Origin: Bilabrum cf. latius
Taxonomy: Eukaryota > Bigyra: Bicosoecida > Bigyra > Bicosoecida
Assembly: GCA_965178125.1 (NCBI GenBank)
Contig: OZ237750.1
Coordinates: 1 to 64,000 of the forward strand
Reading direction: 5' to 3'
DNA: 64,000 bases
Position 1 is the stretch's first letter, and every line of letters begins with the position of its first letter. The notes under the pieces were generated by a model that made no database searches, was not told the origin of the DNA, and saw only the letters and a program-made list of their open reading frames with translations. Positions 36,301 to 47,400 of the stretch are shown here, in pieces. The translations under genes and the position numbers were made by a program.

Positions 36301-39279
36301 CTCGGGGGCACCGCGAGTAGGACATCGGTGACGGTGCGGTCCGCACTGCTCCTGCTGGGAATCCTGCTTGCAGCTGCGTCGTTTCTCCCATAGTTCCGAC
36401 TATACTACACCGCTATCGTCATGCTAGCTACAATTGCAGGAACAATAGGTACGTCCTTAGTGATCGATGATAGCGGTGTGTTCGGACAGACGCTGTATCA
36501 GCTGGGCGTGTTTCTTGTGGTACGGCTACCCTTCGTGTGGCAAGTCGTTGCCTCCGCCGTTGGATTGATCGTGTGGGTCATAAGCGCCAGCAATCAGACG
36601 GTTTCTACAGCATATGTAGCAGAGGGTGGCACAACAGGGGCTGTCTTTGAGATCGTGCTGTACCTTGCCTTTGTGATCGGCTTCAGTGCATTGGGTGCTC
36701 GGAATCTGCACGCAGCTATGCGAGGCGATTTCCTTGAGCAGCGCAGGCTCAGCCGAGAGAGGGAGGCATTCCAAACTGTGCTAGGCTCAATGTTACCATC
36801 CCATGTGATCGCAAAGCTAGAGTAGCAGAGCCTCGGTCTCAAGGTGTGGGGTGGCATGTACTGGGAGCATGAGCCTGACGTGACGGTCGTGTTTTGCGAT
36901 GTTGCCGACTTCGATACCGCCATGGAGCAGCGTACTCCGCACCACCTGGTGCAGCTGCTGGATCGGTTATACACTTTGCTGGATGCACTGTGCGAGAAAC
37001 ACGGTGTGACAAAGATGGAGACGGTAGGAAAAACCTGGATGGGTGCAGCGGGCCTGCACGGCCAGCGCGGCAATCACGCAGCTAGGGCAATCTTCTTCGG
37101 GTTGGATGTGATCAACACCGTTTCGCAGCTGCGAGACGATGATGGCACGCAGCTGATCAAGTTCCGGGTTGGTGTCAACACTGGAGAAGCTGTTGCCGGA
37201 GTGGTTGGCCTGAAAAAACCACAATTCTGCCTGTTCGGAGACACTGTAAACACGGCGTCTCGCATGCAAAGCTCGGGCCAAGCCGGAAGGGTCCACATTT
37301 CGAGCTCTTCCCATACCGCAGTTGCCGATCTCTTTGAGTTTGAACACAGAGAGATAGAAGTAAAGAGCAAGGGCCTCATGAGCACATACTTCGTGGGAAG
37401 ACCGGTTGAGAGCGGAGACGTGCAGTTTATGCGATTCGCCTAGTCTGCGGCTGGCAGCGATGGCACCCTAGGAGAGACGCAGTACGGTGCATCCACCGCG
37501 GCATCAATCGGCTGCTGGTGTATATCATCAGCCGCACGGGCCAGCAAGAAGGGTGCTACCACCCCCACCACAGCCTCGAAACAAAAGGCCGCGAAAGAGT
37601 CACTTACGGATTCACTGTGGGAAGTCGTGGCCGGGTTTGCCGATGCTAGGCTTGAGAAGCGCTTTCAGAATGAACAGGTGGGAGCCAATCGGGCAGCATC
37701 TGCTCGGTCGTTCATATTTGTGTGCCTGTTCCACGTATTCCGGCTCATGGACGCCCTGTTCATCCAGGCCAACGAGAGGTAGTCGTCCCGGTTCGTGGCC
37801 TGGAGGGCCGTGGGGCTGGTCGTCAGTGCTGCCATGCTGCTCGTGCTGCGTGTCAGAGCGAGGTCTAACGACTCGTCGGGTTGGAGCTCAACAAGGTCAG
37901 TCAAGATGGCAGTGTCGGTGTGCCTTGGCGCGCTGGCTGTCGTCACTAGCGCAGCCGAGTCGCTTGCGTGGCGGGTCAGCCTGGACCTGATCTTCTTGTT
38001 TGCAGTCGCATCCCATGGCGGCCTGCTCGACGTGGTGGAGTCTGGCATCACGTCCCTCATATGTGCTGTCGTGTTCTTCATTGTTTCTGGTGCCATCGCA
38101 CGCGGGCAGTACTCGGCCCCCGAGGGCTCACCGCTCGACGTCACGGTCGCTTTCTTTTGTCTGGCAGGGCTAGCAGTGATCATGGTGGCTGCATTAAGCG
38201 AGGAAGTGTACGTACGGCGACGCTTCTGTCGTAAGATGGAGGCCCGCGCGGAGACCCGGCGCATCCACTCAATCCTGTTTAAGATGCTGCCTCGGCAGAT
38301 CGTGGAGCAGCTCAAGGAGGGCAGGAAGACCCACGGCCAGGTGTACCCGAACGTGACTCTGCTCTTCATGGACATCGCAGGTTTCACCAAGATGAGCCAG
38401 GCCATCAGTCCCTCGCAGGTGGTGCAGCTCCTCAACTCTTTGTTCTCGGACTACGACAGGCTCACCGCCAAGCACGGAGCATTCAAGGTGCAGACGATCG
38501 GGGATGCGTACGTGGCGTGCGCGGGCCTGCCGTACGCAGACGCGGATGTGGACTTCAGCTTCCAGGACGATAATGAGTGGTGCAGCAGCAGCGAAGACGA
38601 GGAAGGGAGAGGGGGAGGGGGGGGTGGTAATCAGGAGGGTGGCACCGCTGCAGGAGGGAAGGATCGGAGGGGCAGGTCGATGTACTCGACTGCGGCCAAG
38701 CATGCAGCAGCAACGCTTGGGGTGTTCGGTCTCCAGGGGCCGCAGTACGCCGAAGAGGAAGTAGAGCGCGCGTCGAGCTCCCTGCTGGGGAGGGCAGCGA
38801 CCATGCGGGGCCGGTTCGCCTCCACTCGGTCGATACGCCGGCGGGCGGTCGCAGAGGCTGTGGGCAGGCCAACCACCCGGGACAACGCGCTGTCCATGCT
38901 CGCGCTGGCGCAGGAGATGCACAAGGTCTCCAAGAGGATCAAGAATCCTGCCACTGGAAAGAGCATCCAGGTGCGCATCGGGCTGCACACAGGCACGATT
39001 GTGGGCGGTGTGATCGGCACAAAGACCCTGCGATTCGATATCTGGGGGCCGCACGTCATGGCTGGCAATGCGATGGAGTCGAATGGGATCCCTGGGCAGA
39101 CTGTCGCGTCTAGCCTTACCAAGCATGTCATTTGCAGCGGGTCCAACCACAGGCTTCGCTTCGACCGTCATAAGGACGTTGACATTTAGGGCATCGGGAC
39201 TCTGGGCACCTACGTCGTGAGGCGGGCGGTGGGGCGCACATAGCAGGAATCTGGAAGCAAGGGCGCAGCTTAGACATGA
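30344..39279 (+). CDS. P4-ATPase-guanylyl cyclase fusion protein
   Basis: Bifunctional membrane protein: lipid-flippase-like P4-ATPase followed by two cyclase units. Exon 1 30344-30411, intron 30412-30500 (89 bp, GTATGT...TTTTTTGCAG), exon 2 30501-39279 ending TGA; about 2,948 residues. ATPase half: E-TAG-FRRAAN near residue 63, DGES near 207, NHTLLRGSAVRNT, phosphorylation site DKTGTLTEN at 557, KGSD, TGDKQQTA at 951, GDGGNDVGMIQSAHLGVGI from about 1356; all key ATPase residues are present. Then a hydrophobic cassette and cyclase C1 (FCDVADF 2156, KMETVG with Glu 2196, FCLFGDTVNTASRM with Cys 2266), a second hydrophobic cassette, and C2 (FMDIAGF 2647, IGDAY 2691, FDIWG 2869) with a low-complexity insert. 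The Glu/Cys pair predicts GTP as substrate. C1 lacks the second metal Asp (VGKTW) and C2 has it, the inverted order known from ciliate and apicomplexan guanylyl cyclases. About twenty in-frame TAG codons. Confidence 0.92.
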
Positions 39280-39449
39280 ACCTGCAGCATACCTAGCACA
39301 GGATGCAGTCTATTTCCACAGTGAAATGTCCAGTTGGGTTCGTTCCCGTCGGTCGGGCGGCTGGTTCCGGTTTGCTTGAAATGGACAATCAGCGAAATAC
39401 TCACCTCTATCGAAAAATCCGCCTTTGTTGAGGTATTCCGACCTGTGGT

Positions 39450-41075
39450 ATGCTCATTGCGCTGTGTGGAATCCCCGCCTCTGGCAAGTCATCGCTAGCC
39501 AAGAGATTAGCAACTGTACTCGAGTTTCTCAGGCGCCCTGATGAACAGGAAGTCGTCATGGTATCTAATGACGAAATTGAAAAAAGGCTGCACAAATTCA
39601 GCACAACACGAGCACGAGCTGCTTGGCACGCAGCGAGGTTCATCGTGCGCGAGCATTTACGCCTGCATTTGGAACGCGGACGATATGTGATTCTTGACGA
39701 TACATCGCACCTTAGAAGCATGCGGCGACAAGTCCGAGGCATGTGTTCTGCAACAGGATCCTCATTTATAACACTACATTTGAGTGTAGGCGTAGAAGAG
39801 GCCTTGCTCAGGAACAAGCGGCGACCGATTCAATCTAGAGTGTCTGAAGAAACCATCCGAAAAATACATGGTGACATGGAAATTCCGAACAAAGGGGCGC
39901 AGTGGACACGGTGGGAGCGATAGTCGTTCATTCGTATTGACGGTTCGAAGTCGTAGTTAAGCTGCTTGGCTCAGGCCCTCCGGGCTTTGCGCTCATCAAA
40001 GCCAGTCCCACCGACGCCCTCACCCCCGGCCTCCAGTTGCCAAAGGGTACAGTCAATGACGTAGTCCAAATCTGAAGCTCCCTAGAGTGACGACTCTCGC
40101 ACTATCCTGCTCGAAGGCCTGGACGCTGTCCTCCGTCAGGCGGTAAAGGCAGTGGTGGGAGCAGCCAGGTCCGCTGTGCCGGTGGGAGAGGGTGAGGTAC
40201 CGCACAGTGCGTCGGTGCGTGCCATCGCTGCCTGCGGCAAACAGGCTGGCAAGCGCCTGTCCAAGGCTCGTGCATGGGCTCAGAAGCGAGGCAGACAGCT
40301 GCTCTCCGGTGAGGCTAGGACTGCTCCAGGTGCAGGTGCAGGTGCAGGTGCAGGTGCAGGTGCAGGTGCAGGTGCAGGTGCAGGTGCAGGTGCAGGTGCA
40401 GGTGCAGGTGCAGGTGCAGGTGCAGGTGCAGGTGCAGGTGCAGGTGCAGGTGCAGGTGCAGGTGCAGGTGCAGGTGCAGGTGCAGGTGCAGGTGCAGGTG
40501 CAGGTGCAGGTGCAGGTGCAGGTGCAGGTGCAGGTGCAGGTGCAGGTGCAGGTGCAGGTGCAGGTGCAGGTGCAGGTGCAGGTGCAGGTGCAGGTGCAGG
40601 TGCAGGTGCAGGTGCAGGTGCAGGTGCAGGTGCAGGTGCAGGTGCAGGTGCAGGTACAGGTGCAGGTGCAGGTGCAGGTGCAGGTGCAGGTGCAGGTGCA
40701 GGTGCAGGTGCAGGTGCAGGTGCAGGTGCAGGTGCAGGTGCAGGTGCAGGTGCAGGTGCAGGTGCAGGTGCAGGTGCAGGTGCAGGTGCAGGTGCAGGTG
40801 CAGGTGCAGGTGCAGGTGCAAGTGCCGGTACAAAAACAGTTGCAACACGGGATAATCACGCCAGGACTGCCTTACTGCTGTAGTGCTTGCGAGACGTGGT
40901 GTCCTCGAGTTCATCGACTGCAGAGGTATCCACGCGATCAGCGGACGGCGCAGAGCCACCGGCAGAGGGCTTGACCCTAGCTCGACTGGTAGCAATTTTG
41001 GTCATGGAGGCCCAAACAGGCCTGAGTGAGTCTCCGGTGGACCGATCCGATGCGGCAGAAGGTAATATTATCTGA
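39450..41075 (+). CDS. PSTK: PSTK, O-phosphoseryl-tRNA(Sec) kinase, with Ala-Gly repeat
   Basis: Kinase that phosphorylates Ser-tRNA(Sec), the step before SepSecS in eukaryotic selenocysteine synthesis. 542 codons, ATG 39450 to TGA 41073-41075, TAG in frame at 39921 and four later places. P-loop MLIALCGIPASGKSS at the N-terminus; VILDDTSHLRSMRRQVR; a NKRRP block; VSEETIRKIHGDMEIP and WER-TAG-SF, matching the PSTK order (human has RSMRYEV, NxxRP, ETIxxM, WExNS). A C-terminal helix LLEGLDAVLRQAVKAVV matches the PSTK LDQTLRRTV helix. A hexanucleotide GCAGGT repeat (40330-40818) encodes about 82 Ala-Gly pairs before a final 80-residue segment. KTI12 is the related alternative but the NxxRP and WER blocks favour PSTK. 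Confidence 0.82.
40330..40818 (+). repeat. (GCAGGT)n hexanucleotide repeat, about 82 copies, coding
   Basis: Near-perfect array within the PSTK reading frame, giving a poly(Ala-Gly) tract; one interior unit reads ACAGGT (near 40655, Thr for Ala) and the last units degenerate (GCAAGTGCCGGT). Because the unit is six bases, copy-number change never shifts the frame. Other frames give VQ, HL and CT dipeptide ORFs, which are artefacts. Confidence 0.95.
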
Positions 41076-41271
41076 CGATGACTGAAGAACTTGAACAGAT
41101 GGATATCATAGGATCAAATCTAAGAACGAAGGACTCCAAGCCCAGATCCATCACGCTGCACACTAGCCCCACGTAGCCCTACTGGATGTGCCCGTTTGAT
41201 GCACATCATCTTCCAATCACTCAACTCGGGGAGCTGTTTGCTAGCGTCTAGTACTACTCCATGTACGCGGT

Positions 41272-43982
41272 TCACTTGCCCCCCTTCTTGCCGCCCTCAC
41301 CCGCACCCGATGACGCACCCACCGGGCGGGCGAACCTCCCGTAGCTCCTGTCCAGGCCCTCCACCGCGAGGGGCTCCTTGGGCTGCGCTGACCCGCGCAC
41401 CTGCTCCAGCATGAGTCGAGATGGCTCAAGGGGCTCCAGCGGTGTGGAAGTCGACAGCTGTGGCGCGGCATGCCCGGGATCGGCGGCACCCGCACCGCTC
41501 GCGGCACCGGTTCCTGCCGAGGCAGCCTCGACAGCAGCGCCCTTGGCGGCCCCCTTGGTGGACTCGGCCACCTTGTCCTCTCCAGTGGTCACCACGGGGT
41601 ACGTGGACACCACGCCGGACCACTGGATGCGGCCGGCGCACAGGTCTGCCACCAGCACTGACACATGGGAGATGGGCACCCGCACCTGGGCAGCCGAGTC
41701 GCGCTCCCTGAGGGTCACGCAGTCGTCCTTGGAGCTGTCGAAATCGATGGTGATGGCGAATGCGGCGCCTACCTCGTCAAACCGGGCGTACCGCTTGCCG
41801 ATCGACACGCTGGACTCGTCCGTGGCAGTGGCCAAGTCCCTGTCCATGAGCTCGCCGCGCACACGCCGCACCAGGGCAGCGTCCACCCGCTTGTCTAGGG
41901 GCAGCACCACGGCCTTGATGGGCGCGACCAGGGCGGGGATGGACAGCACGTACCTCTTCTCCTTGGCGCTCGAGGCGCGCATCACGAAGGCATGCTCTAG
42001 CACGCCGTTGATGATGCGGCCCACACCGAAGGAGGGCTCGATCACAGAGGGGAGGAATGCCTCCACGGTCACCTTCTTGGTCTTGCTCTTGAAGGAGAAG
42101 CCAGCGGCCGGCAGCAGCACCGCGTCCCCGTCGCAGTCGAGCGGGACCTCCCCGCCCTCGGGCGCCGCCTCCACCAGGGCCTGCAGCTCGGCCAGCTTGC
42201 CCTGGTCCGCGGCCAGCGCCTTGAAGGCCGCAAATACCTTGGCCTTGTTGTCTCCCAGCAGGGGGTTAAGGACCTTGCTGTTGGGCTTGAGCTGCAGCGT
42301 AGTCACGTCAACCGGCTTGTCCAACCGCTTGTTGGCCGTCATGGCAGTGCCAGTCTTGTCCATGTGCACCTTGAGGTCGTAGCAAGCGCGGTCCGCGTGC
42401 CCCACGCACTCCACCCAGCCAACTGACATGAGAATCTCAGCATCCCAGCAGTCGCACGCGTAATGTGCCATCTCTGTCTTGAGGTGCTGCCTGAACCGGA
42501 GCCCCTCAGGCCGGATGCCGATGCGCTGGAGGAAGAGGTCCGTCCTGGCCATGAAATAGGCCAGCGTCTCGTTGGCGATGATGCCTGCCTCCACGGCGGC
42601 ACCCGCGCTCATGCGGACGGTCTTACCGTCACCCAGCTGGTTCTCCTGGGGGAACAGCGTGAGAACGTTACCTGCGACCTCAGCGAACCTGGGGTGCTTC
42701 TTGTCCTCCGGGTCCACAAAGTGCTCGATCTCCGCCATGGTGAACTCCCTCACGCGCAAAAGGCCGTTGCGGGGGGCGATCTCGTTGCGGAAGGCGAGGC
42801 CCACCTGCGCCGCGGCGAAGGGCATCCTGTCGTTGTTGTAGTTGAGCAGGCGAGGAAAGTTCATGAAGATCGACTGCGCCGTCTCGGGCCGCAAGTAGCC
42901 CACCTCCTGTCCCGAGGGGCCGATCTTGGTCTGGAACATGAGGTTGAAGGCAAAGGGGAAGGAGAAGGCATCCCCCGCGGGGGTCTTGATGCCCAGCACG
43001 CCGAACAGGTCGTGCAGCTGCTTCTCATTGTAGGCGTCCGCCTGCCTGTGCACCCGCTGCAGCTCCTCCCTGAGTTCCTTGTCGGCTGGGGGGGCCGGGC
43101 CATCGGGAATGGCGGGGGCGGCGGCGGCTGCGGCTGCGTTGGCCTCTGCGGGGGCCACCACCAGGAGTGCCGCCTTGTGCGGGGCCGGCGCGGTGCCCTC
43201 CAGCACCTTCTCGATGTGCTCCTCGAGCAGCTTGTCGGCGCGGAAGCACTCGCCCGTCTTCTCGTCCCGGACCATAAAGTCGGCGAACTTGTCCACGTGG
43301 CCGCTAGTCTTGAGGACCTGGTGAGGGGTCAGCGTGGTGCACTCCACCTGAAGCATGTTCTCCTCCAGCACGAAGTGCCTGCGCCACGCCTGGATGATGT
43401 TGTCCTTCAGAGCGCAGCCCGGCGGGCCAAGGTCGTACAGACCAGCCACGCCCCCGTACACCTCAAACGAGGGTACTACGATCATTCTTCGAACAAGCGT
43501 GTCCTCGAATAAGTCCTTTTTGATGTCCCACGCGTCGGCACCGCCCTCCGCCTTCAGTCGCGCAGCCAAGATCTCCTTCATCTGCTTCAAGACCGAAACC
43601 TCGGCAATAATCGCTTCCTGCGAGCTCATACGATTAATGCAAAATTTGCTGTTCAAAATGCTTTCGTAAATTTGACATTGTCGTTCAGACGAATACCAAG
43701 TCTACACGTGGGAACATTGTCTGCTAACTGATAGCAATGGGATATGTCTCGTCCAAACTGGCGCAGATTCCGTCAAAGTAAACCCAGAGAGAGCATATCC
43801 CCTCGTATGGCGACTGCGGATAAAAACCTGGCACTTACCTTGGCAACGCCGGCCTGTTTCTTTAAGGCACGAATTTTCGCACCCTGCGCAGAAACTGCTG
43901 CCTGGAGATACGACAGCTCCATTTCGCTGCACTGCTCAACGGTAGGTGTAGCTACATCGCTTGACGAGCTGGCAGCCGACAT
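41272..43982 (-). CDS. GARS: Glycyl-tRNA synthetase, eukaryotic dimeric type
   Basis: Class II synthetase charging tRNA-Gly. Exon 1 43982-43839 (48 codons), intron 43838-43618 (221 bp, GTAAGT...CTCGCAG, phase 0), exon 2 43617-41272 ending TGA; 829 residues. A WHEP-like helical pair spans the intron (SYLQAAVSAQGAKIRALKKQ, then EAIIAEVSVLKQMKEILAARL). Motif 1 GLYDLGPPGC near residue 108; VLKTSGHVDKFADFMVRD; motif 2 FRNEIAPRNGLLRVREFTM; motif 3 EPSFGVGRIINGVLEHAF; then the anticodon-binding domain (YVLSIPALVAPIKAVVLPL..). An Ala-rich insert of about 35 residues sits in the catalytic region, and a 70-residue Ala/Gly-rich tail ends the protein. No TAG occurs in its 829 codons, unlike every comparably long neighbour; its glutamines are CAG or CAA. 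A methionine at 43629 inside the intron is rejected because it would lose half the WHEP pair. Confidence 0.95.
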
Positions 43983-44479
43983 TTGATCGACCAGACAAGG
44001 ATATGTCGCGCCAGAGAGCTCTGTCGATCCGCCATTTGCTAAACCGGAACCAACTTTGATGAACCCCCAAAGAGTGGGAGCGTGTGCGCGCCTCTCAAGG
44101 GATCAGTATGGAAGAGAAACCTATCGGAGCCACCTACCAGGTGTAAGATTACCGGGATTATTGCTATATGGCCTCTCACACGGCACCTGTCTGTACACGT
44201 GACGGCGGCCGCTCGCCGGTACTCCAAGTGTGGTCGAATCTGGCCAGTGACTCATCGAATGCAGAAGTTAAGCGGTAGCCTGGGTGCTAGTATCATTACA
44301 CGCACTTAAGAGCACACGCGGGAGAAGATCCAGGAATTGGATGTATGCACACGTCGCGACCAAAGTGCTGTGTCGCTTGCCGACTCATATTGAAGATGAG
44401 TACGACTAAATTGCGACCACGAACGGCAAACTTGTGCTGTCGCACTTGTTGGCACCTGCTACTGTATTCAGCCTCTTCA
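43983..44479. other. Divergent intergenic region, 497 bp
   Basis: Between GlyRS and the channel gene; expected to hold both promoters. A short 5S-rRNA-like string (GAAGTTAAGC near 44265) occurs but the rest of a 5S gene does not. The channel frame is open through 44345, so its start could be up to 135 bp further left. Confidence 0.5.
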
Positions 44480-47400
44480 ATGCCAGGCCATGTGCCTGTG
44501 TGTTTCATAGTACGTAATGGCTCTGAGATTCACTACGAGGGAGCTATAATCGAAGTACCTGCGGCAGCGCCGGATCCGTTTCAGCAAGTGGCTGCCAGAA
44601 GACTGTTGCGAAGCAGTGTAGCAGCTGCAGCGGTGCAAAGGCAGGTTCCAGGACTTAGTGATGCCACAATTGCCGCCCTTCTGAATCCGACTTGGTTCAG
44701 TGTTGCGTCAGGCCGCCAGATTGAACCGGCCGCGGTGCTCCAAGCAGCTCGCCACCCGAAGGGGTACGCAGTTGGATGGTTCGATCAAGATGCAAAGCAG
44801 GCACTTGACCAGCAAATGTAGGCCGATGCCAAGCTTGTTTGTAGGACCGCGAAAGCTGAGCATCGTAAGAAACAAGGCAGGTTAAGGCAGCACTCTTCCA
44901 GTAGTGAGGCCAGCCCAGCAGTTGGGAGCGGAAGCTCAAGACTGGAGGTAGCCGTAGAAAAGGCTGTCGCAAAAGCATTCGAAGCATGGTTACCACGCCT
45001 ACTTTCTCGTATTTCTAGCTCGACGCCGGCTAGCGCGCCGTATCGAGAGCGAGTTCGGCTGGGCCCATCGGCGGAAAGCAGCCGTACCGGCAACAGCAAT
45101 CCCAGCTAGCAGCGGAGACCATCGCTTGGATTACCCCCGAGAAGCCATCGAAGCGGGCCTCAAACAGAACGTGTAGGCGTGGGGTCGCGGGCGTCTGGCT
45201 TCCCCCCTGCTGGTCCAATGTCGACTAGAGCCAGGATGGAGTTCGACGGAGATCAGGCGGGAGGCGGAAGGCGCTTCAGCTTCGATGCGGCTGCTCTCGG
45301 GGCCCCCGGCGGCAGTCGAATGCCAGTGAGTGCGCTTGCATTGGGTAGTGCAATGTCGCGACCCGCTAGCACGGGCGGGCGCGGCGCCGCTGCTCGTTCC
45401 CGTCCGAGGGGTGCGGAGCTCGATGCGCTGTCTTCAATCGAGCGTGAGGCGCTGGCAGAAGCAGAGGCTGACGCAGACTTGGAAGGGGGCGAGGACGAGT
45501 CTCCTTAGAGGACGGACGGGAGGCGGCTTGGAGCCGCGGGGGGCCAGCGGAACAGAGGTCGGTTCACCGTGCGAGGGGACGCCGGCCCGAGAGATACTTC
45601 CGGCTCCGGATCGCTCGTCTACGCGAGCGGAAAGGCGGTAGGCGGGGACGACCTGAATGGAGACGGTCGCAGCGACGGGGCCAGCACTCCGGCCCAGAGG
45701 AGCCTCTTCGCGGGGAGGAGGGCCCCGCCACCGCCGAGGCGAGACAGTCAGGCAAGCGGCAGCAGCAGCACAAGCAGGGGCAGGGTGGCTGAGCTGCGGC
45801 CCAGGCGAGCCAGTACCCAGGGGCGTCCTCCTGCCCGGCTCGGACGCGTGTCTATGGGAGATGCGAGCACGTTGTCGGGTGCAGCGGGGGCCCCAAGGGC
45901 AGTGAGGCGACCGGCTTCTGCCCACCTGCACCGTGGCCAGTCGTCCGCGATTGCCGTGGATCTAGGCCTGGCAGGCGACGATTCAGCGGAGCCTGCTGCG
46001 GGCCGCAGGGGACATGTCCGCCGTCACTCTGAGGCAATCCCCCGGCAGCTGCACGTGGACGACCTGTCCTCCTCGGTGACAGGGTCCATGCACAGCTCGG
46101 TGGGTCCAAGGAGGGGCCTGCAGAGGCCGCCCTCCCAGGAGCAGCACCACCCGCAGCAACAGCAGCAGCACGGTATGGATACCCCGCCCTTTGGATCAGG
46201 CAACAGCAGAGACCTGTCGGGCAGCGGTGATATAGGCAATCTACAAAGGTCCCCTTCCGCCACGGCCGCAATGCTACCCTTTCAAGCAGGCATGGCGCCC
46301 CGCAGGGCCAGCACCAAGACTCGCACGCGACGCGCTTCCATCGGAAATCTCGACCGCAGTGCACTGAGCAAAATGCGTAGGCTGTCGGAAGGAGGCAAGG
46401 TGATCTCCATCGAGCAGCTGAGGAGGGTCTCCAAGGAGGCGCAGGCAAAGGCGGATGCTGCTGCCAGCAGGTCGCGCCCATCCACCGGTGGATTTCCGCG
46501 CGGGTCCTCGCTCGAGCGCAATTTGAGCCCCGAGCCGGCCCTGGAAAGAGGCTCGGAGGAGGGGGCTGAGAGCGGAAGGGGCGCGGGCGGGGGCGAGAGG
46601 CAGGGCAGCAGGCGAGGGTTTATGGGCTTGATTCGGACCATGTCCAAGCACATGTTCGGGGGCAAGGAAGCTGATGGTTCGGATGGAGATGACGGGGGGG
46701 ATCAGCAGTAGTAGCAGCAGCCCGAGGGCATGGCAGATGCTACCAGGGGCAGCAGCCTTGGCAGCGACTTGGGCATGCACGGGGCCTCGGGGTCGAGCAG
46801 CGACCGCTAGCAATCCAACCAGGCGCACATGATATCGGACGACAGGGTGGCGAGCAGTGACGAGTGGCGGGTGAGCAGCGGCGCCACTGGAGCCACTACC
46901 TAGGACGCCTCAGCCGACGGTCGGGGCCACGGTCGCGCTGGAAGCGGCAGCGGGCACTAGAGCCTAGGCGAGGATGCGGACGTCGTGGAGCAGCTCTTCG
47001 TCGCGAGCGAGAAATTGGATCAGCTGGAGGATAGCGGCGACCTCACGGAGCGGCCGTCTTCAGGAGACGTTGATCGGCAGGAGGACTTGCACCACGGGGG
47101 CATGGACGAGGCCGAATCCACTATGTCCCGCAACCACGATGCAGCGACGGTGGGCGAGACACATGGGGAGGAGGAAGTGCCAATGGATGGGCACGGGTCT
47201 GCCACTGGATTGCGCTCCGAGTCCAAGTCGATGAGCTCCGGGGAGAGCAGCGGAGATGGTACAGCAGACGGCGGTGCTGATGGCGGGGATGAGGGCGAGG
47301 AGGACCACGAGGCGCAGGACAACGGAGGCGACTCCATGGAGGACCTCCTGGAGGTGAACACCTTTGATAGGCCCAGACAAGGCATCAACATGTCCAGGCT

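Noticed and set aside
30709-39189. Chain of interrupted P4-ATPase/cyclase fragments as a decayed pseudogene
   Set aside because: All interruptions are TAG, never TAA or TGA, frame never shifts over 8.7 kb, and catalytic motifs are intact.
40053-40995. Minus- and other-frame ORFs over the GCAGGT repeat (CT, HL, VQ dipeptides)
   Set aside because: Artefacts of the hexamer; only the PSTK frame continues on both sides.
42463-43512. 349-codon plus-strand ORF opposite GlyRS
   Set aside because: Antisense shadow of a GC-rich conserved gene; composition and lack of homology fit an artefact.
43618-43656. GlyRS starting at ATG 43629
   Set aside because: This lies in the intron; the WHEP helical pair is completed only by the upstream exon 43982-43839.
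44240-44330. 5S rRNA-like string GAAGTTAAGC near 44265
   Set aside because: Only this core and a few scattered bases resemble 5S rRNA; the 5' half, the A/C-box spacing and the terminal stem are not present.
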